A stretch of 13,195 nt of DNA from an uncultured Clostridia bacterium (GCA_947567585.1 CANONE010000053.1:1-13195); one strand, 5' to 3'; shown: positions 1-6,747, counted from the first letter of the stretch. The notes: generated by a model from the letters alone, not told the origin. Made by a program: numbers and translations.

Positions 1-938
1 AGGTCCAACATGGACTTTACCAGCCGGGAAAGCCGCTTTACCTCGTCGGACACAATATGCAGATATTTGTTCTGCTCCTCCTTGGGAATTGTCCCGTCTA
101 AGATCCCGTCAATAAACCCAGCTATGGTGGTCATGGGGGTTTTCAGCTCATGAGAGACATTGGCAATAAAGCTCCGCCGCATACCCTCCGAGTTAGAAAG
201 GGAGTCCGCCATATTGTTAAAGGAAACCGCCAGCTGCCCCAGCTCGTCCTGCCGGGTTACCGGCACCCGCATGGAGAAGTCTCCCGCGCCAAAGGACCGG
301 GCCGCTATAGACATCTGCCGTAACGGCTGCACCAGTCGGTATACAAAAGCCCCCACCACGCAAAAGGTCAGCCCCAGGGCCGCGGCAGCGGCCAGCAAGA
401 ATATCTTCCCCGCCTCTAAGAGCATCACATTCATGGTGGCAGGACTGGCGGCCGCAAATACCGCGCCCACGCTGGGCTGGCCCTCCGCCGCCGCCATGGG
501 CACGCCGATAATATAATAAGGTTCCCGGTAAATCCCATCCAGATTTCCGCGCCCTTCAAAGCGTCCTTGAGCCGCCTTAGCCACATAAGCCTTCGGCACG
601 CTTTTAGCGCCGGTTTCCCTGCTGCCCGCAAAGTTCCCCATCAGGATATTGCCCTCTAAGTCCGTGATAAAAATGTCCGCGTCTATGCTCACTGAAAAGC
701 TGGCAATAAAAAGTTTCAGGGCTTCTGTCTGTAGCTCATATTCCCCTTTCGCCTTCTCCGTAAGGAATCGGCTGGCAAACCCGGAAATAGAGCTGGCGTT
801 TTGGGTCAAAAGCTCATTTTTCTCCTGCTGCCAGTACTTCCCAAAAAAGACCATCATCACGCCGCCCAGAGTGAAAAAGCTCAGGAAAATAATACTCATG
901 GTGATGCCCAAATAGCGCTTAAAAATACTTCTCTGCAT
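1..938 (-). CDS. HAMP sensor histidine kinase, cut by left edge (C-terminus missing)
   Basis: Membrane sensor kinase partner of the adjacent response regulator; it would autophosphorylate on histidine and pass the phosphate to the regulator. I translated 312 codons from ATG at 936-938. A short cytoplasmic N-terminus (MQRSIFKRYLG) leads into TM1 (about residues 11-33). An extracytoplasmic sensor region follows (about 34-175; IFITDLEGNIL is typical of PAS/Cache-like folds), then TM2 (about 178-200), HAMP (about 201-255, with DELGQLAVSFNNM) and the HisKA H-box FIANVSHELKTP with phosphoacceptor H263. The ATP-binding catalytic domain lies beyond the window. The start is 7 bases past the regulator stop, with GAGG just upstream, so the pair is cotranscribed. 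The stimulus cannot be told from sequence. The kinase class is clear; the exact family is not. Confidence 0.93.
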   Translation of the reverse strand, partial: MQRSIFKRYLGITMSIIFLSFFTLGGVMMVFFGKYWQQEKNELLTQNASSISGFASRFLTEKAKGEYELQTEALKLFIASFSVSIDADIFITDLEGNILMGNFAGSRETGAKSVPKAYVAKAAQGRFEGRGNLDGIYREPYYIIGVPMAAAEGQPSVGAVFAAASPATMNVMLLEAGKIFLLAAAAALGLTFCVVGAFVYRLVQPLRQMSIAARSFGAGDFSMRVPVTRQDELGQLAVSFNNMADSLSNSEGMRRSFIANVSHELKTPMTTIAGFIDGILDGTIPKEEQNKYLHIVSDEVKRLSRLVKSMLD

Positions 939-945
939 ACCGGCC

Positions 946-1635
946 TCAGTCCTTTACCTCGAACTTATAGCCCACGCCCCACACAGTTTTAAGGGTCCAC
1001 TTGTCTGAGACGCCCTCCAGCTTTTCCCGCAGCCGCTTGATATGGACGTCCACTGTACGGCTGTCCCCATAATAATCGAAGCCCCACACCTCGTCCAGCA
1101 GCTGGTCCCTGGTAAACACCCGGTTTGGGTTAGAGGCCAGGTGGTAGATCAGCTCCATTTCCTTAGGCGGCGTATCCACTTGGACGCCCTTTACCTTCAG
1201 CTCATAGTTGGTCAGGTTAATCACCAGATTATCATAGGCCACCTCTTTATTCTCAAAGCGCTGGCCGCTGTTTTTGCCGCTGCGGCGAAGCACGGCGTTA
1301 ATCCGCGCTACCACTTCCTTGGTCTCAAAGGGCTTTACAACATAGTCGTCGGCCCCCAGCTCCAGACCCAGCACTTTATCAAAGACTTCTCCCTTGGCCG
1401 TCAGCATAATAATGGGACAGGCGGATTTCTTGCGAATCTCCCGGCAAACCTGCCAGCCGTCTAGGCCGGGCAGCATAATGTCCAGGAGAATCAGATCCGG
1501 CGCAAAGCCCTCGAACATTTTTAAAGCGCTTTCGCCATCATTGGCAATCGCCGCTTCAAAGCCCTCCTTCTCAATATAGAGCCGCAAAAGCTCGCAGATA
1601 TTAATATCGTCGTCTACAATCATAATTTTTGTCAT
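946..1635 (-). CDS. OmpR/PhoB-family DNA-binding response regulator
   Basis: Cytoplasmic transcription factor activated by phosphorylation from the downstream kinase. It has 229 residues starting MTKIMIVDDD. The receiver domain (about 1-115) has acidic pocket D8/D9, phosphoacceptor D52 in LLDIMLPGLDG, T79 and K101 (KPF). A winged-helix domain of the Trans_Reg_C type (about 132-227) contains the recognition segment SRTVDVHIKRLREKL and ends WGVGYKFEVKD. Length and architecture are normal. I chose ATG at 1633-1635 because GGGGAGG (1643-1649) sits 7 bases upstream; the in-frame extension (MAERETASRG...) reads through a hairpin repeat and is not credible. A sigma-A-like promoter lies about 180 bases upstream, so it is transcribed independently of the ribosomal cluster. 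The target genes are unknown. Confidence 0.95.
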   Translation of the reverse strand: MTKIMIVDDDINICELLRLYIEKEGFEAAIANDGESALKMFEGFAPDLILLDIMLPGLDGWQVCREIRKKSACPIIMLTAKGEVFDKVLGLELGADDYVVKPFETKEVVARINAVLRRSGKNSGQRFENKEVAYDNLVINLTNYELKVKGVQVDTPPKEMELIYHLASNPNRVFTRDQLLDEVWGFDYYGDSRTVDVHIKRLREKLEGVSDKWTLKTVWGVGYKFEVKD

Positions 1636-1655
1636 GTCTGTGCCTCCCCTAAGGC

Positions 1656-1796
1656 CGCGAGACGCTGTCTCGCGCTCTGCCACCTTTGTAACGGTGGACG
1701 AAACTTTTTGTGCCGAATATTTTTTGGGCGTACCGGCGGCTGCCGCCTCGTGGGCGAGGGCTTCTGGCGCCGGCGGGCTTCGGGCTTTTTGGGTGT
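1656..1796 (-). repeat. Class A tandem-hairpin repeat, copy A1 (response regulator leader)
   Basis: First hairpin: CGCGAGAC (1656-1663), loop GCT, GTCTCGCG (1667-1674), an 8-bp perfect stem. Second hairpin: CCACC and GGTGG arms within 1680-1697. Tail: AAACTTTTT at 1701-1709. Farther out are GTGGGCG (1750-1756) and GGCTTTTTGGGTGT (1783-1796); the latter resembles a block in copy B1 (5267-5279). The repeat fills most of the untranslated leader between the regulator promoter and its ribosome-binding site. A minus-strand motif GTAC(A/G)CCCAAAAA occurs twice in this leader. Outer boundaries are approximate. The rest of the 317-base gap 1636-1952 holds the promoter and the rplQ terminator; I see no gene. 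Confidence 0.75.
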
Positions 1797-1811
1797 ACGC
1801 TGATATAGTTT

Positions 1812-1840
1812 ATTTTAAACCTAAACTGTGGCAAAATCAA
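1812..1840 (-). promoter_or_regulatory. Sigma-A-type promoter for the two-component operon
   Basis: On the minus strand, TTGATT (1835-1840) as -35 is followed after 17 bases by TAAAAT (1812-1817) as -10, in an AT-rich patch of otherwise GC-rich DNA. It lies downstream of the rplQ terminator and points at the response regulator, predicting a leader of about 170 bases that contains repeat A1. An ACAGTT hexamer occurs twice near or upstream of the -35 about three helical turns apart, which could be a regulator site, but that is weak. Confidence 0.6.
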
Positions 1841-1888
1841 GAAAAAATAGTGAACGAACTGTAACGCCCATCCGCTGCCTGCGGCCTT

Positions 1889-1930
1889 AAAAAGCCAAAA
1901 AAGCGCGCCCCACTAGGAGGCACGCTTTTT
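1889..1930 (-). terminator. Intrinsic terminator after rplQ
   Basis: Read on the minus strand, AAAAAGCGTGCC (1919-1930) pairs with GGCGCGCTTTTT with one G-T wobble, over a short loop, and is followed by a six-T run (1897-1902) and a second T run (1889-1893). It begins 23 bases beyond the rplQ stop and separates the ribosomal cluster from the two-component operon. The A-rich 5' arm also gives a T run on the other strand, so it may work in both directions. Confidence 0.85.
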
Positions 1931-1952
1931 ATCAGCTGAAATGATTACCGCT

Positions 1953-2294
1953 TTAGATAAGCTCCAAAATAGCCATCTCGGCAGCGTCGCCCCGGCGGGG
2001 GCCCAGCTTGGTCACACGGGTATAACCGCCGTTGCGGTCGGCGTACCCGGGCGCTATGGTATTAAACAGCTTTGCCGCCGCGCTCTCTTTGGTGACAAAG
2101 CTCATCACCAGGCGCTTGCTGTGCAGATCATTGGTCTTGGCAATGGTTATCATCTTCTCGGCCAGGGCCTGCACTTCTTTGGCCCGGGTGGCGGTGGTCT
2201 CAATCTTCCCGTTCTCAAAGAAGAACGTCACCATCCCACGCAGCATGGCGGTCCTGTGGGCGGTGTTGCGGCCCAGTTTTCTGGTACCCGGCAT
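1953..2294 (-). CDS. rplQ: 50S ribosomal protein L17
   Basis: Large-subunit protein L17, which lies near the peptide exit tunnel. It has 113 residues, starting MPGTRKLGRNTAHRTAMLRG, the hallmark N-terminus, and ending with the conserved stretch NGGYTRVTKLGPRRGDAAEMAILEL. Length is normal for short Firmicute forms. ATG at 2292-2294 is preceded by AGGAGGG about 6 bases upstream. It is the last gene of the ribosomal cluster: rpoA ends 21 bases upstream and an intrinsic terminator follows. This rpoA-rplQ order is standard. No anomalies. Confidence 0.98.
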   Translation of the reverse strand: MPGTRKLGRNTAHRTAMLRGMVTFFFENGKIETTATRAKEVQALAEKMITIAKTNDLHSKRLVMSFVTKESAAAKLFNTIAPGYADRNGGYTRVTKLGPRRGDAAEMAILELI

Positions 2295-2315
2295 GATAAT
2301 CCCTCCTATCTGTGC

Positions 2316-3269
2316 TTATTCGTCGTCTTTTCGAAGGCTGAAGCCCAGGGAAGCCAGCTTCCACACGACTTCCTCCAGTGACTTGCGGCCCAGGTTGCGC
2401 ACCTTCATCATATCGTCCTCAGACTTGTTGATCAGGTCTTCCACCGTGTTGATCCCAGCGCGCTTGAGGCAGTTAAAGGAACGTACAGAGAGATCCAGCT
2501 CTTCGATGGTCATCTCCAGCACCTTTTCCTTGCCGCCCTCGTCCTTCTCCACCATAATCTCTGTGGACTTGCCCTTATCGGACAAATCAACAAACAGATT
2601 CAAATGGTCCGTCAAGACCTTGGCCGCCAAGGAAACCGCCTCCTGGGCGTTGATCACCCCGTTGGTCCACACCTCCAGGGTCAGCTTGTCGTAATCTATG
2701 CTCTGGCCTACGCGGGTGCTTTCCACATTGAAATTAACCTTAAGGACAGGTGTGTAAATGGAATCGACCGCAATTTCGCCGATGACGCCTTCAGGCATAT
2801 TTTGCTTGTTGCGCTCGTTCGAGACATAGCCCCTTCCCTTATCCAGGGTAAGCTCCATGTAGAGCTTCGCCCCCTCGCCCAGGGTGGCAATGTGCAGCTC
2901 GGGGTTCAGCACCTCAACCTCGCTGTCTCCCTTGATGGAAGCGCCGGTTACCTCGCAGGGTCCCTCCGCCGAGATCTCAACCGTCTTGGGGCCGTCGCAG
3001 TGAAGCTTCGCCACCACGCCCTTGATATTAAGAATGATCTCGGTTACGTCTTCCTTCACCCCAGGTATAGTGGAAAATTCGTGCAGCACGCCGTCTATTT
3101 TGATAGACTTCACCGCCACGCCCGGCAGGCTGGAAAGCAGCACCCGGCGAAGGGAGTTGCCCAAGGTCGTGCCAAACCCCCGCTCCAGGGGCTCTACCAC
3201 GAACTTGCCATACATGCCGTTCTCGAATATTTCCGCAATGTCAATTTTGGGTCTTTCTATCTCAATCAT
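2316..3269 (-). CDS. rpoA: DNA-directed RNA polymerase subunit alpha
   Basis: Alpha subunit, which dimerises to nucleate RNA polymerase and contacts promoter UP elements and activators. It has 317 residues. The N-terminal assembly domain (about 1-230) carries FGTTLGNSLRRVLLSSLPG (residues 32-50). After a linker (about 231-250), the C-terminal domain (about 251-312) has VRSFNCLKRAGINTVEDL, with R263 equivalent to the DNA-contacting arginine of the E. coli protein, and KVRNLGRKSLEEV. I took ATG at 3267-3269 because AGGAGG is 8 bases upstream and MIEIERPKI is the usual beginning; ten extra in-frame upstream codons are not part of the protein. It is separated from rpsD by a 279-base gap with repeat A2 and a possible extra promoter. 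Confidence 0.98.
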   Translation of the reverse strand: MIEIERPKIDIAEIFENGMYGKFVVEPLERGFGTTLGNSLRRVLLSSLPGVAVKSIKIDGVLHEFSTIPGVKEDVTEIILNIKGVVAKLHCDGPKTVEISAEGPCEVTGASIKGDSEVEVLNPELHIATLGEGAKLYMELTLDKGRGYVSNERNKQNMPEGVIGEIAVDSIYTPVLKVNFNVESTRVGQSIDYDKLTLEVWTNGVINAQEAVSLAAKVLTDHLNLFVDLSDKGKSTEIMVEKDEGGKEKVLEMTIEELDLSVRSFNCLKRAGINTVEDLINKSEDDMMKVRNLGRKSLEEVVWKLASLGFSLRKDDE

Positions 3270-3331
3270 CCGCGATCCTCCTCTACACAGGCAGCACAAA
3301 ACGCTGCGTCATCCTATTCGCGAAACGCCTC

Positions 3332-3360
3332 TTTATAGACCTTGGGGACGCTGTCCCCAA
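3332..3360 (-). promoter_or_regulatory. Possible internal promoter for rpoA-rplQ
   Basis: On the minus strand TTGGGG (3355-3360) is followed after 17 bases by TATAAA (3332-3337), about 60 bases upstream of the rpoA start. The -35 candidate is formed by one arm of the first A2 hairpin. The -35 match is only half consensus, so this is tentative. The equivalent hexamers are absent from copies A1 and A3. Confidence 0.3.
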
Positions 3361-3438
3361 ACCCCTGCCACTTTTGTAAAAGTGGACAAAACTTTTTACG
3401 CCGGTTTTTCTTTGTTCCGAACAGATGGCTGGTGGGCG
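3342..3438 (-). repeat. Class A tandem-hairpin repeat, copy A2 (rpsD-rpoA gap)
   Basis: First hairpin: TTGGGGAC (3342-3349), loop GCT, GTCCCCAA (3353-3360), 8 bp perfect. Second hairpin: CCACTTTT (3368-3375), loop GT, AAAAGTGG (3378-3385), 8 bp perfect. Tail: AAACTTTTTACGCCGG (3389-3404). A GTGGGCG block follows at 3432-3438, at nearly the same distance from the tail as in A3. It lies 72 bases upstream of rpoA. Neither transcription direction shows a T run after the stems, so it is not a canonical terminator. The rest of the gap, to 3548, shows no gene. Confidence 0.75.
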
Positions 3439-3548
3439 CGGCCGTTAACTAGCTTTGGCTCCTGCTGAACAGTCAGCTCTTGGACACAACCAACAGCTCG
3501 TTTCCACTCTTTGCCGGGGGGCCTTGAGGTCAGGCGCTTTTCCATCGA

Positions 3549-4175
3549 TTACTTGGAGTACAACTCGACGATGAGGGTCTCGTCCACCTCAAGGTCTATA
3601 TCCTCGCGAGTAGGCAGCGCGTCCACCTTTGCCTGTGCGTTGGCGGCGTCCACATCCAGCCACTTGGGAACTGGCCTTGCGGAATTCGCCTCTAAAACAG
3701 CCTTAAACTTGTCGCTTTGGCGGCTCTTATCTTTGATCGCCACCATCTCGCCGGGCTTCACGAGATAAGAGGGGATGTCAACCTTCTTGCCATTTACGGT
3801 GAAATGCCCATGTACCACCAGCTGGCGGGCTTCCGCTCTGGAGTTGGCCCAGCCACAGCGGTACACCACATTGTCCAGGCGGCTCTCCAGAAGAATCAAG
3901 AGGTTGTCGCCAGCCTTGCCGGGCATGGTGGTAGCCATCTCGTAGTAGTGATGGAACTGGCCCTCCAGCACGCCATAGAACCGGCGGGTCATCTGCTTGG
4001 CCCGCAGCTGCATGCCATATTCCGAAACCTTCTTGCGGCCCTGGCCATGTTGGCCGGGGGCATAGGCGCGGCGGCTGATGGCGCACTTATCTGTGTAGCA
4101 GCGCTCGCCCTTCAGAAAGAGCTTCTGGCCCTCCCGGCGGCACAGCTTGCACACGGCTTCTGTATATCTTGCCAT
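3549..4175 (-). CDS. rpsD: 30S ribosomal protein S4 (zinc form)
   Basis: Primary 16S rRNA-binding protein that nucleates small-subunit assembly. It has 208 residues. The N-terminal domain has a zinc-type cysteine cluster (C9, C12, C26, C31), and the S4 RNA-binding domain spans about 98-160 (SRLDNVVYRCGWANSRAEARQL, then HGHFTVNGKKVDIPS). The C-terminus, DLEVDETLIVELYSK, is typical. The start ATG (4173-4175) has AGGAGG about 11 bases upstream. It sits 24 bases after rpsK, as in many Clostridia, whereas Bacillus keeps rpsD elsewhere. S4 is a known autogenous translational repressor in other bacteria; no such site is recognised here. A long repeat-bearing gap follows before rpoA. Confidence 0.98.
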   Translation of the reverse strand: MARYTEAVCKLCRREGQKLFLKGERCYTDKCAISRRAYAPGQHGQGRKKVSEYGMQLRAKQMTRRFYGVLEGQFHHYYEMATTMPGKAGDNLLILLESRLDNVVYRCGWANSRAEARQLVVHGHFTVNGKKVDIPSYLVKPGEMVAIKDKSRQSDKFKAVLEANSARPVPKWLDVDAANAQAKVDALPTREDIDLEVDETLIVELYSK

Positions 4176-4199
4176 ATTCTCGGTAACCTCCTATACAAT

Positions 4200-4598
4200 T
4201 TACACGCGGCGCCGCTTGGGGGGGCGGCAGCCGTTGTGGGGAATGGGGGTCACGTCTTTGATCATGCTAACGTCCAACCCCGCGGCCTGCAAAGCGCGGA
4301 TAGCGGCTTCCCGCCCGGCGCCAGGCCCCTTTACGAACACCTCGACAGATTTCATCCCGTGCTCCATGGCCAGCTTTGCGGCGGTTTCCGCTGCGGTCTG
4401 GGCGGCGAAGGGGGTGGATTTCCTGGAGCCCCGGAAGCCCAGCTCGCCGGAGCTGGCCCAGGAAATGGCGTTGCCCTGGGTGTCTGTAATGGTAACAATG
4501 GTGTTGTTGAACGTAGACTGGATATGGGCCGCGCCGCGCTCGATATTTTTGCGCTCACGGCGGCGGCGTACGGTACCCTTGGTGGTCTTTTGTGCCAT
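4200..4598 (-). CDS. rpsK: 30S ribosomal protein S11
   Basis: S11 forms part of the 30S platform close to the mRNA exit (Shine-Dalgarno) region. It has 132 residues. Diagnostic motifs are AHIQSTFNNTIVTITDTQGN, WASSGELGFRGSRKSTPFAAQ, KGPGAGREAAIRAL and the C-terminal TPIPHNGCRPPKRRRV. Length is normal. ATG at 4596-4598 has AAGGAGGG upstream. It lies 15 bases from the rpsM stop and 24 bases before rpsD, so the three are clearly one transcription unit. Nothing is unusual in the protein. Confidence 0.98.
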   Translation of the reverse strand: MAQKTTKGTVRRRRERKNIERGAAHIQSTFNNTIVTITDTQGNAISWASSGELGFRGSRKSTPFAAQTAAETAAKLAMEHGMKSVEVFVKGPGAGREAAIRALQAAGLDVSMIKDVTPIPHNGCRPPKRRRV

Positions 4599-4613
4599 TT
4601 CTGCAATCCCTCC

Positions 4614-4982
4614 TTACTTCTTCTTATTGGCCATGGTCTTACGGGGGCCCTTGCGGGTGCGGGCGTTGGTCTTGGTGCGCTGGCCCCTTACAGGGAGGCC
4701 CTTGCGGTGCCGCACGCCCCGGTAGCAGCCGATCTCTACCAGACGCTTGATGTCAAAAGCCACATCCCGCCGGAGGTCGCCCTCCACATGGCAGTTCTTA
4801 TCAATATAGTCGCGAAGCTTCGCCGCGTCGTCCTCGGAGAGGTCGCGAACCCGGATATCAGGGTCTACGCCGGTTTTGGCGCAGATATTTGTGGCGGTCT
4901 TGCGGCCAATGCCGTAGATATAAGTCAGCGCGATTTCAATGCGCTTATCTCTGGGCAGGTCTATGCCGGAAATACGAGCCAT
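4614..4982 (-). CDS. rpsM: 30S ribosomal protein S13
   Basis: S13 sits in the head of the 30S subunit, bridging to the 50S and touching P-site tRNA with its basic tail. It has 122 residues: MARISGIDLPRDKRIEIALT at the start, the helix-hairpin-helix-like segment YIYGIGRKTA (about 21-30), and the conserved tail RGVRHRKGLPVRGQRTKTNA (88-107) followed by a lysine-rich end. ATG at 4980-4982 is preceded by GGAGG. It follows rpmJ by 21 bases and precedes rpsK by 15. The family assignment is certain. Confidence 0.98.
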   Translation of the reverse strand: MARISGIDLPRDKRIEIALTYIYGIGRKTATNICAKTGVDPDIRVRDLSEDDAAKLRDYIDKNCHVEGDLRRDVAFDIKRLVEIGCYRGVRHRKGLPVRGQRTKTNARTRKGPRKTMANKKK

Positions 4983-5003
4983 TCTATTACCTCCATCCGC
5001 GGC

Positions 5004-5117
5004 TTAACCCTGCCGCTGTTTATGCTTGGGGTTTTCACAGATCACCATGACCTTCCCCTTGCGCTTGATTATCTTGCATTTCTCACACATCTTCTTTACA
5101 GAAGGACGTACTTTCAT
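5004..5117 (-). CDS. rpmJ: 50S ribosomal protein L36 (zinc form)
   Basis: Tiny large-subunit protein L36, found by direct translation: 37 residues, from MKVRPSVKKMCEKCKIIKRK to HKQRQG and TAA at 5004-5006. The zinc ligands C11, C14, C27 and H32 are all present, so this is the zinc-binding form. AGGAAA about 11 bases upstream can serve as ribosome-binding site. Its position between infA and rpsM is the standard one. It is the first gene after a 354-base gap carrying hairpin repeat B1, 49 bases upstream of its start. A further small hairpin (CAGCCA at 5137-5142 with TGGCTG at 5150-5155) lies between the repeat and the start. Confidence 0.97.
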   Translation of the reverse strand: MKVRPSVKKMCEKCKIIKRKGKVMVICENPKHKQRQG

Positions 5118-5165
5118 GCCTATCACTTTCCTTTCTCAGCCATCTTGCCTGGCTGGGTATAGGCC

Positions 5166-5301
5166 CTTAAGAAACTTTTTGGAAAAAGTTTCTTAAGAAT
5201 CTTCAAAAACTTTTTCGCCGGACCAAACTCGCTGGGGAACCTGGAAGCCTCTGCCGCGTAGCCGCAGGCTTTTGGGTGTGTGCGCACAGCCAGCTTGCCG
5301 C
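5166..5301 (-). repeat. Class B long-hairpin repeat, copy B1 (infA-rpmJ gap)
   Basis: Perfect 15-bp hairpin: CTTAAGAAACTTTTT (5166-5180), loop GG, and its exact complement (5183-5197). It is followed by AATCTTCAAAAACTTTTT and CGCCGG, ending at 5221. Homology to copy B2 continues through GGGAACCTG (5235-5243), GCGTAGCCG (5256-5264) and GCTTTT (5268-5273) at matching spacings. Beyond that, GCCAGCTTGCCGC (5289-5301) also occurs near copy A3 (7544-7556). Neither strand has a T run directly after the stem, which argues against a standard terminator. Outer boundaries are approximate. Confidence 0.75.
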
Positions 5302-5392
5302 CTCTGCCGCACGCCGCTAGATCACCGCCAGCCCCTTTTTACCAGTTCCCAGCCAGCTTTATCTCCGCGTCCACCAAGCTTACCTGACCCAC

Positions 5393-5451
5393 AAAAGTAG
5401 GCGCCGCTGCGCCGGCCCGCGACCCGGGTGGGAGTTCATCACAGATGAACT
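5393..5451 (+). repeat. Tandem-hairpin block D beside infA, inverted relative to B1
   Basis: Reading the plus strand, AAAAGTAG (5393-5400) leads into hairpin GGCGC-CGCT-GCGCC (5400-5413), a CCCGGG-containing GC-rich linker, then hairpin AGTTCATC-ACA-GATGAACT (5433-5451). The order, an AAAAGT lead-in followed by tandem stems, resembles block C at 10741-10789 and is opposite to B1 in the same gap. The second hairpin lies 20 bases past the infA stop but has no T run, so it is not an evident terminator. Between B1 and this block (5302-5392) I see no gene or clear site. Confidence 0.5.
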
Positions 5452-5471
5452 TCACGTCACGCTGCCGCTGC

Positions 5472-5690
5472 CTACTTGGAGCGCCAGGTGATGCGGCCTT
5501 TGGTAAGATCATAGGGAGACATTTCCATGGTCACCTTGTCCCCGGGCAAAATGCGGATGAAATTCATGCGCAGCTTGCCGGAGATATGGGCCAGAACCGT
5601 GTGCCCGTTTTGCAGCTCCACCTGGAACGTCGCGTTGGGCAGGGCTTCCTTTACAACGCCTTGCACCTCAATTACGTCCTGCTTTGACAT
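5472..5690 (-). CDS. infA: Translation initiation factor IF-1
   Basis: IF-1 occupies the A site of the 30S subunit during initiation and helps IF-2 and IF-3. It has 72 residues, the usual length, and forms a single OB fold. Motifs seen are MSKQDVIEVQGVVKEALPNA, FQVELQNGHTVLAHISGKLRMNFIRILPGD and MSPYDLTKGRITWRSK. ATG at 5688-5690 has GGAGG roughly 10 bases upstream. It lies 18 bases after the KOW gene. The usual next gene, rpmJ, is displaced by a 354-base repeat-bearing gap. Confidence 0.98.
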   Translation of the reverse strand: MSKQDVIEVQGVVKEALPNATFQVELQNGHTVLAHISGKLRMNFIRILPGDKVTMEMSPYDLTKGRITWRSK

Positions 5691-5708
5691 AAATATAACC
5701 TCCGTCTT

Positions 5709-5984
5709 CTAGCCTTGCGGCTCCGGCTTATCGTGTACCTTGCCCGCCTCTTGAAAATCCCGAAGCGCCGCCCGCAGCCTGCGGTTGGTCTCTAAGGACT
5801 TCTCGGGCAGTACGCTGGCTGTGGGAGCCAGGTGTATCAGCTTCTTACGCTTGGGCCGTTCTATGGGCCTTCTCTTTCCATCGCCGATAACGGCCCAGGG
5901 GGGGGCAGCCTCTAAGACGGCTAAATAGCCGCCCTTGTCACGGCCCGCTTTGGCCCGCACGATCTGGCCGCGTTTTAGCTCCAT
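5709..5984 (-). CDS. Small KOW-domain RNA-binding protein (L14e/L27e-like)
   Basis: A 91-residue basic protein. The N-terminal KOW-like motif runs MELKRGQIVRAKAGRDKGGY, followed by a beta-rich stretch ending WAVIGDGKRRPIE, the strongly basic ERPKRKKLIHLAPT (about residues 42-55) and a C-terminal helix with LETNRRLRAALRDF. This resembles the KOW proteins found between map and infA in Clostridia, which look like eukaryotic/archaeal L14e-L6e-L27e proteins. A role in binding rRNA or the ribosome is inferred from fold and neighbourhood; no defined function is known to me. ATG at 5982-5984 has AGGAGG overlapping the end of map, with only 10 bases between the genes, so translation is probably coupled. 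The stop is TAG. Confidence 0.85.
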   Translation of the reverse strand: MELKRGQIVRAKAGRDKGGYLAVLEAAPPWAVIGDGKRRPIERPKRKKLIHLAPTASVLPEKSLETNRRLRAALRDFQEAGKVHDKPEPQG

Positions 5985-5994
5985 AGCCGCCTCC

Positions 5995-6747
5995 TCAACC
6001 GGGCAGGGTCAGAATGACCGGCCCGTCGGGCGTAATGGCTATGGTATGCTCAAAGTGGGCGGAAAGGCTGCCATCCTTCGTGGTGACGGTCCAGCCATCC
6101 TCCCCCACCTCAATCTCCTTGCGGCCCAGGTTGATCATAGGCTCAATGGCAATGACCATACCCGCCGTAAGCCGTACGCCCCGGCCGGGAGTGCCGTAAT
6201 TGGGGACGCTTGGGTCTTCGTGCATCTTCGCACCTACTCCGTGGCCGGTAAACTCTCGTACCACCGAGTAACTGCGAGCTTCGACATACTCCTGCACCGC
6301 GTGGCCGATGTCCCCCAGCCTATTGCCAGGGCGGGCCTTCTCAATCCCCAAAAACAGGGACTTTTCGGTGGCGTCTAAAAGCGCTCTCGCCTCTTCGCTG
6401 ATCTCCCCGCAAGGGAAGGTCCAGGCGTTGTCGCCGTGAAAGCCTTCATAAAAGGCGCCCACATCAATGCTGACAATATCGCCCTTTTTAAGGATCACGC
6501 TCTTTTTGGGTATGCCATGGATAACCACGTTGTTTACCGAAATGCATGTGCTGGCAGGGTAACCGTCATAGCCAAGAAAGCTGGGCGCAGCCCCGGCGGC
6601 CTCTATGAAGCGCCGTACCTCCTTGTCGATTTCCCAGGTAGAGACTCCCGGCTCCACGGCCTCTCCGGCCAGTTGCAGAGCCGCCTGGGATATCTTCCCC
6701 GCCTTTCTCAGAGCAGCCAGTTCCCGGCTGGTCTTGAGTACGATCAT
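5995..6747 (-). CDS. map: Methionine aminopeptidase type I
   Basis: Cytosolic metalloenzyme that removes the initiator methionine from nascent proteins. It has 250 residues, all in the pita-bread fold. The five di-metal ligands are visible: D95 (SIDVGA), D106 (HGDNAW), H169 (GHGVG), E202 (IEPM) and E233 (HFEHT). The catalytic-site histidines H77 (VVIHGIP) and H176 (MHEDP) are also present. There is no N-terminal extension, which makes it a type Ia form. Its ATG (6745-6747) overlaps the adk stop by 4 bases (ATGA), so it is translationally coupled to adk. The KOW gene follows after 10 bases. The enzyme appears complete. Confidence 0.98.
   Translation of the reverse strand: MIVLKTSRELAALRKAGKISQAALQLAGEAVEPGVSTWEIDKEVRRFIEAAGAAPSFLGYDGYPASTCISVNNVVIHGIPKKSVILKKGDIVSIDVGAFYEGFHGDNAWTFPCGEISEEARALLDATEKSLFLGIEKARPGNRLGDIGHAVQEYVEARSYSVVREFTGHGVGAKMHEDPSVPNYGTPGRGVRLTAGMVIAIEPMINLGRKEIEVGEDGWTVTTKDGSLSAHFEHTIAITPDGPVILTLPG

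Noticed and set aside
1636..1683. 16-codon N-terminal extension of the response regulator
   Set aside because: It reads through repeat A1; MTKIMIVDDD is the standard receiver start and has GGGGAGG 7 bases upstream.
3342..3404. Class A repeat as a rho-independent terminator between rpsD and rpoA
   Set aside because: No T run follows the stems on the transcribed strand; the tail T run lies on the opposite strand and is separated from the stem.
3413..3423. TGTTC-C-GAACA palindrome as a LexA box
   Set aside because: The half-sites are inverted relative to the Gram-positive GAAC-N4-GTTC SOS box and the site lies inside a repeat-rich gap.
3717..5162. Very long open frame on the plus strand (481 codons) opposite rpsD, rpsK, rpsM and rpmJ
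   Set aside because: It is antisense to four certain ribosomal genes, has no recognisable domain, and such frames are expected opposite GC-rich coding DNA.
5433..5451. Hairpin after infA as its terminator
   Set aside because: The stem is sound but is followed by a CCCACCC-type sequence with no T run.
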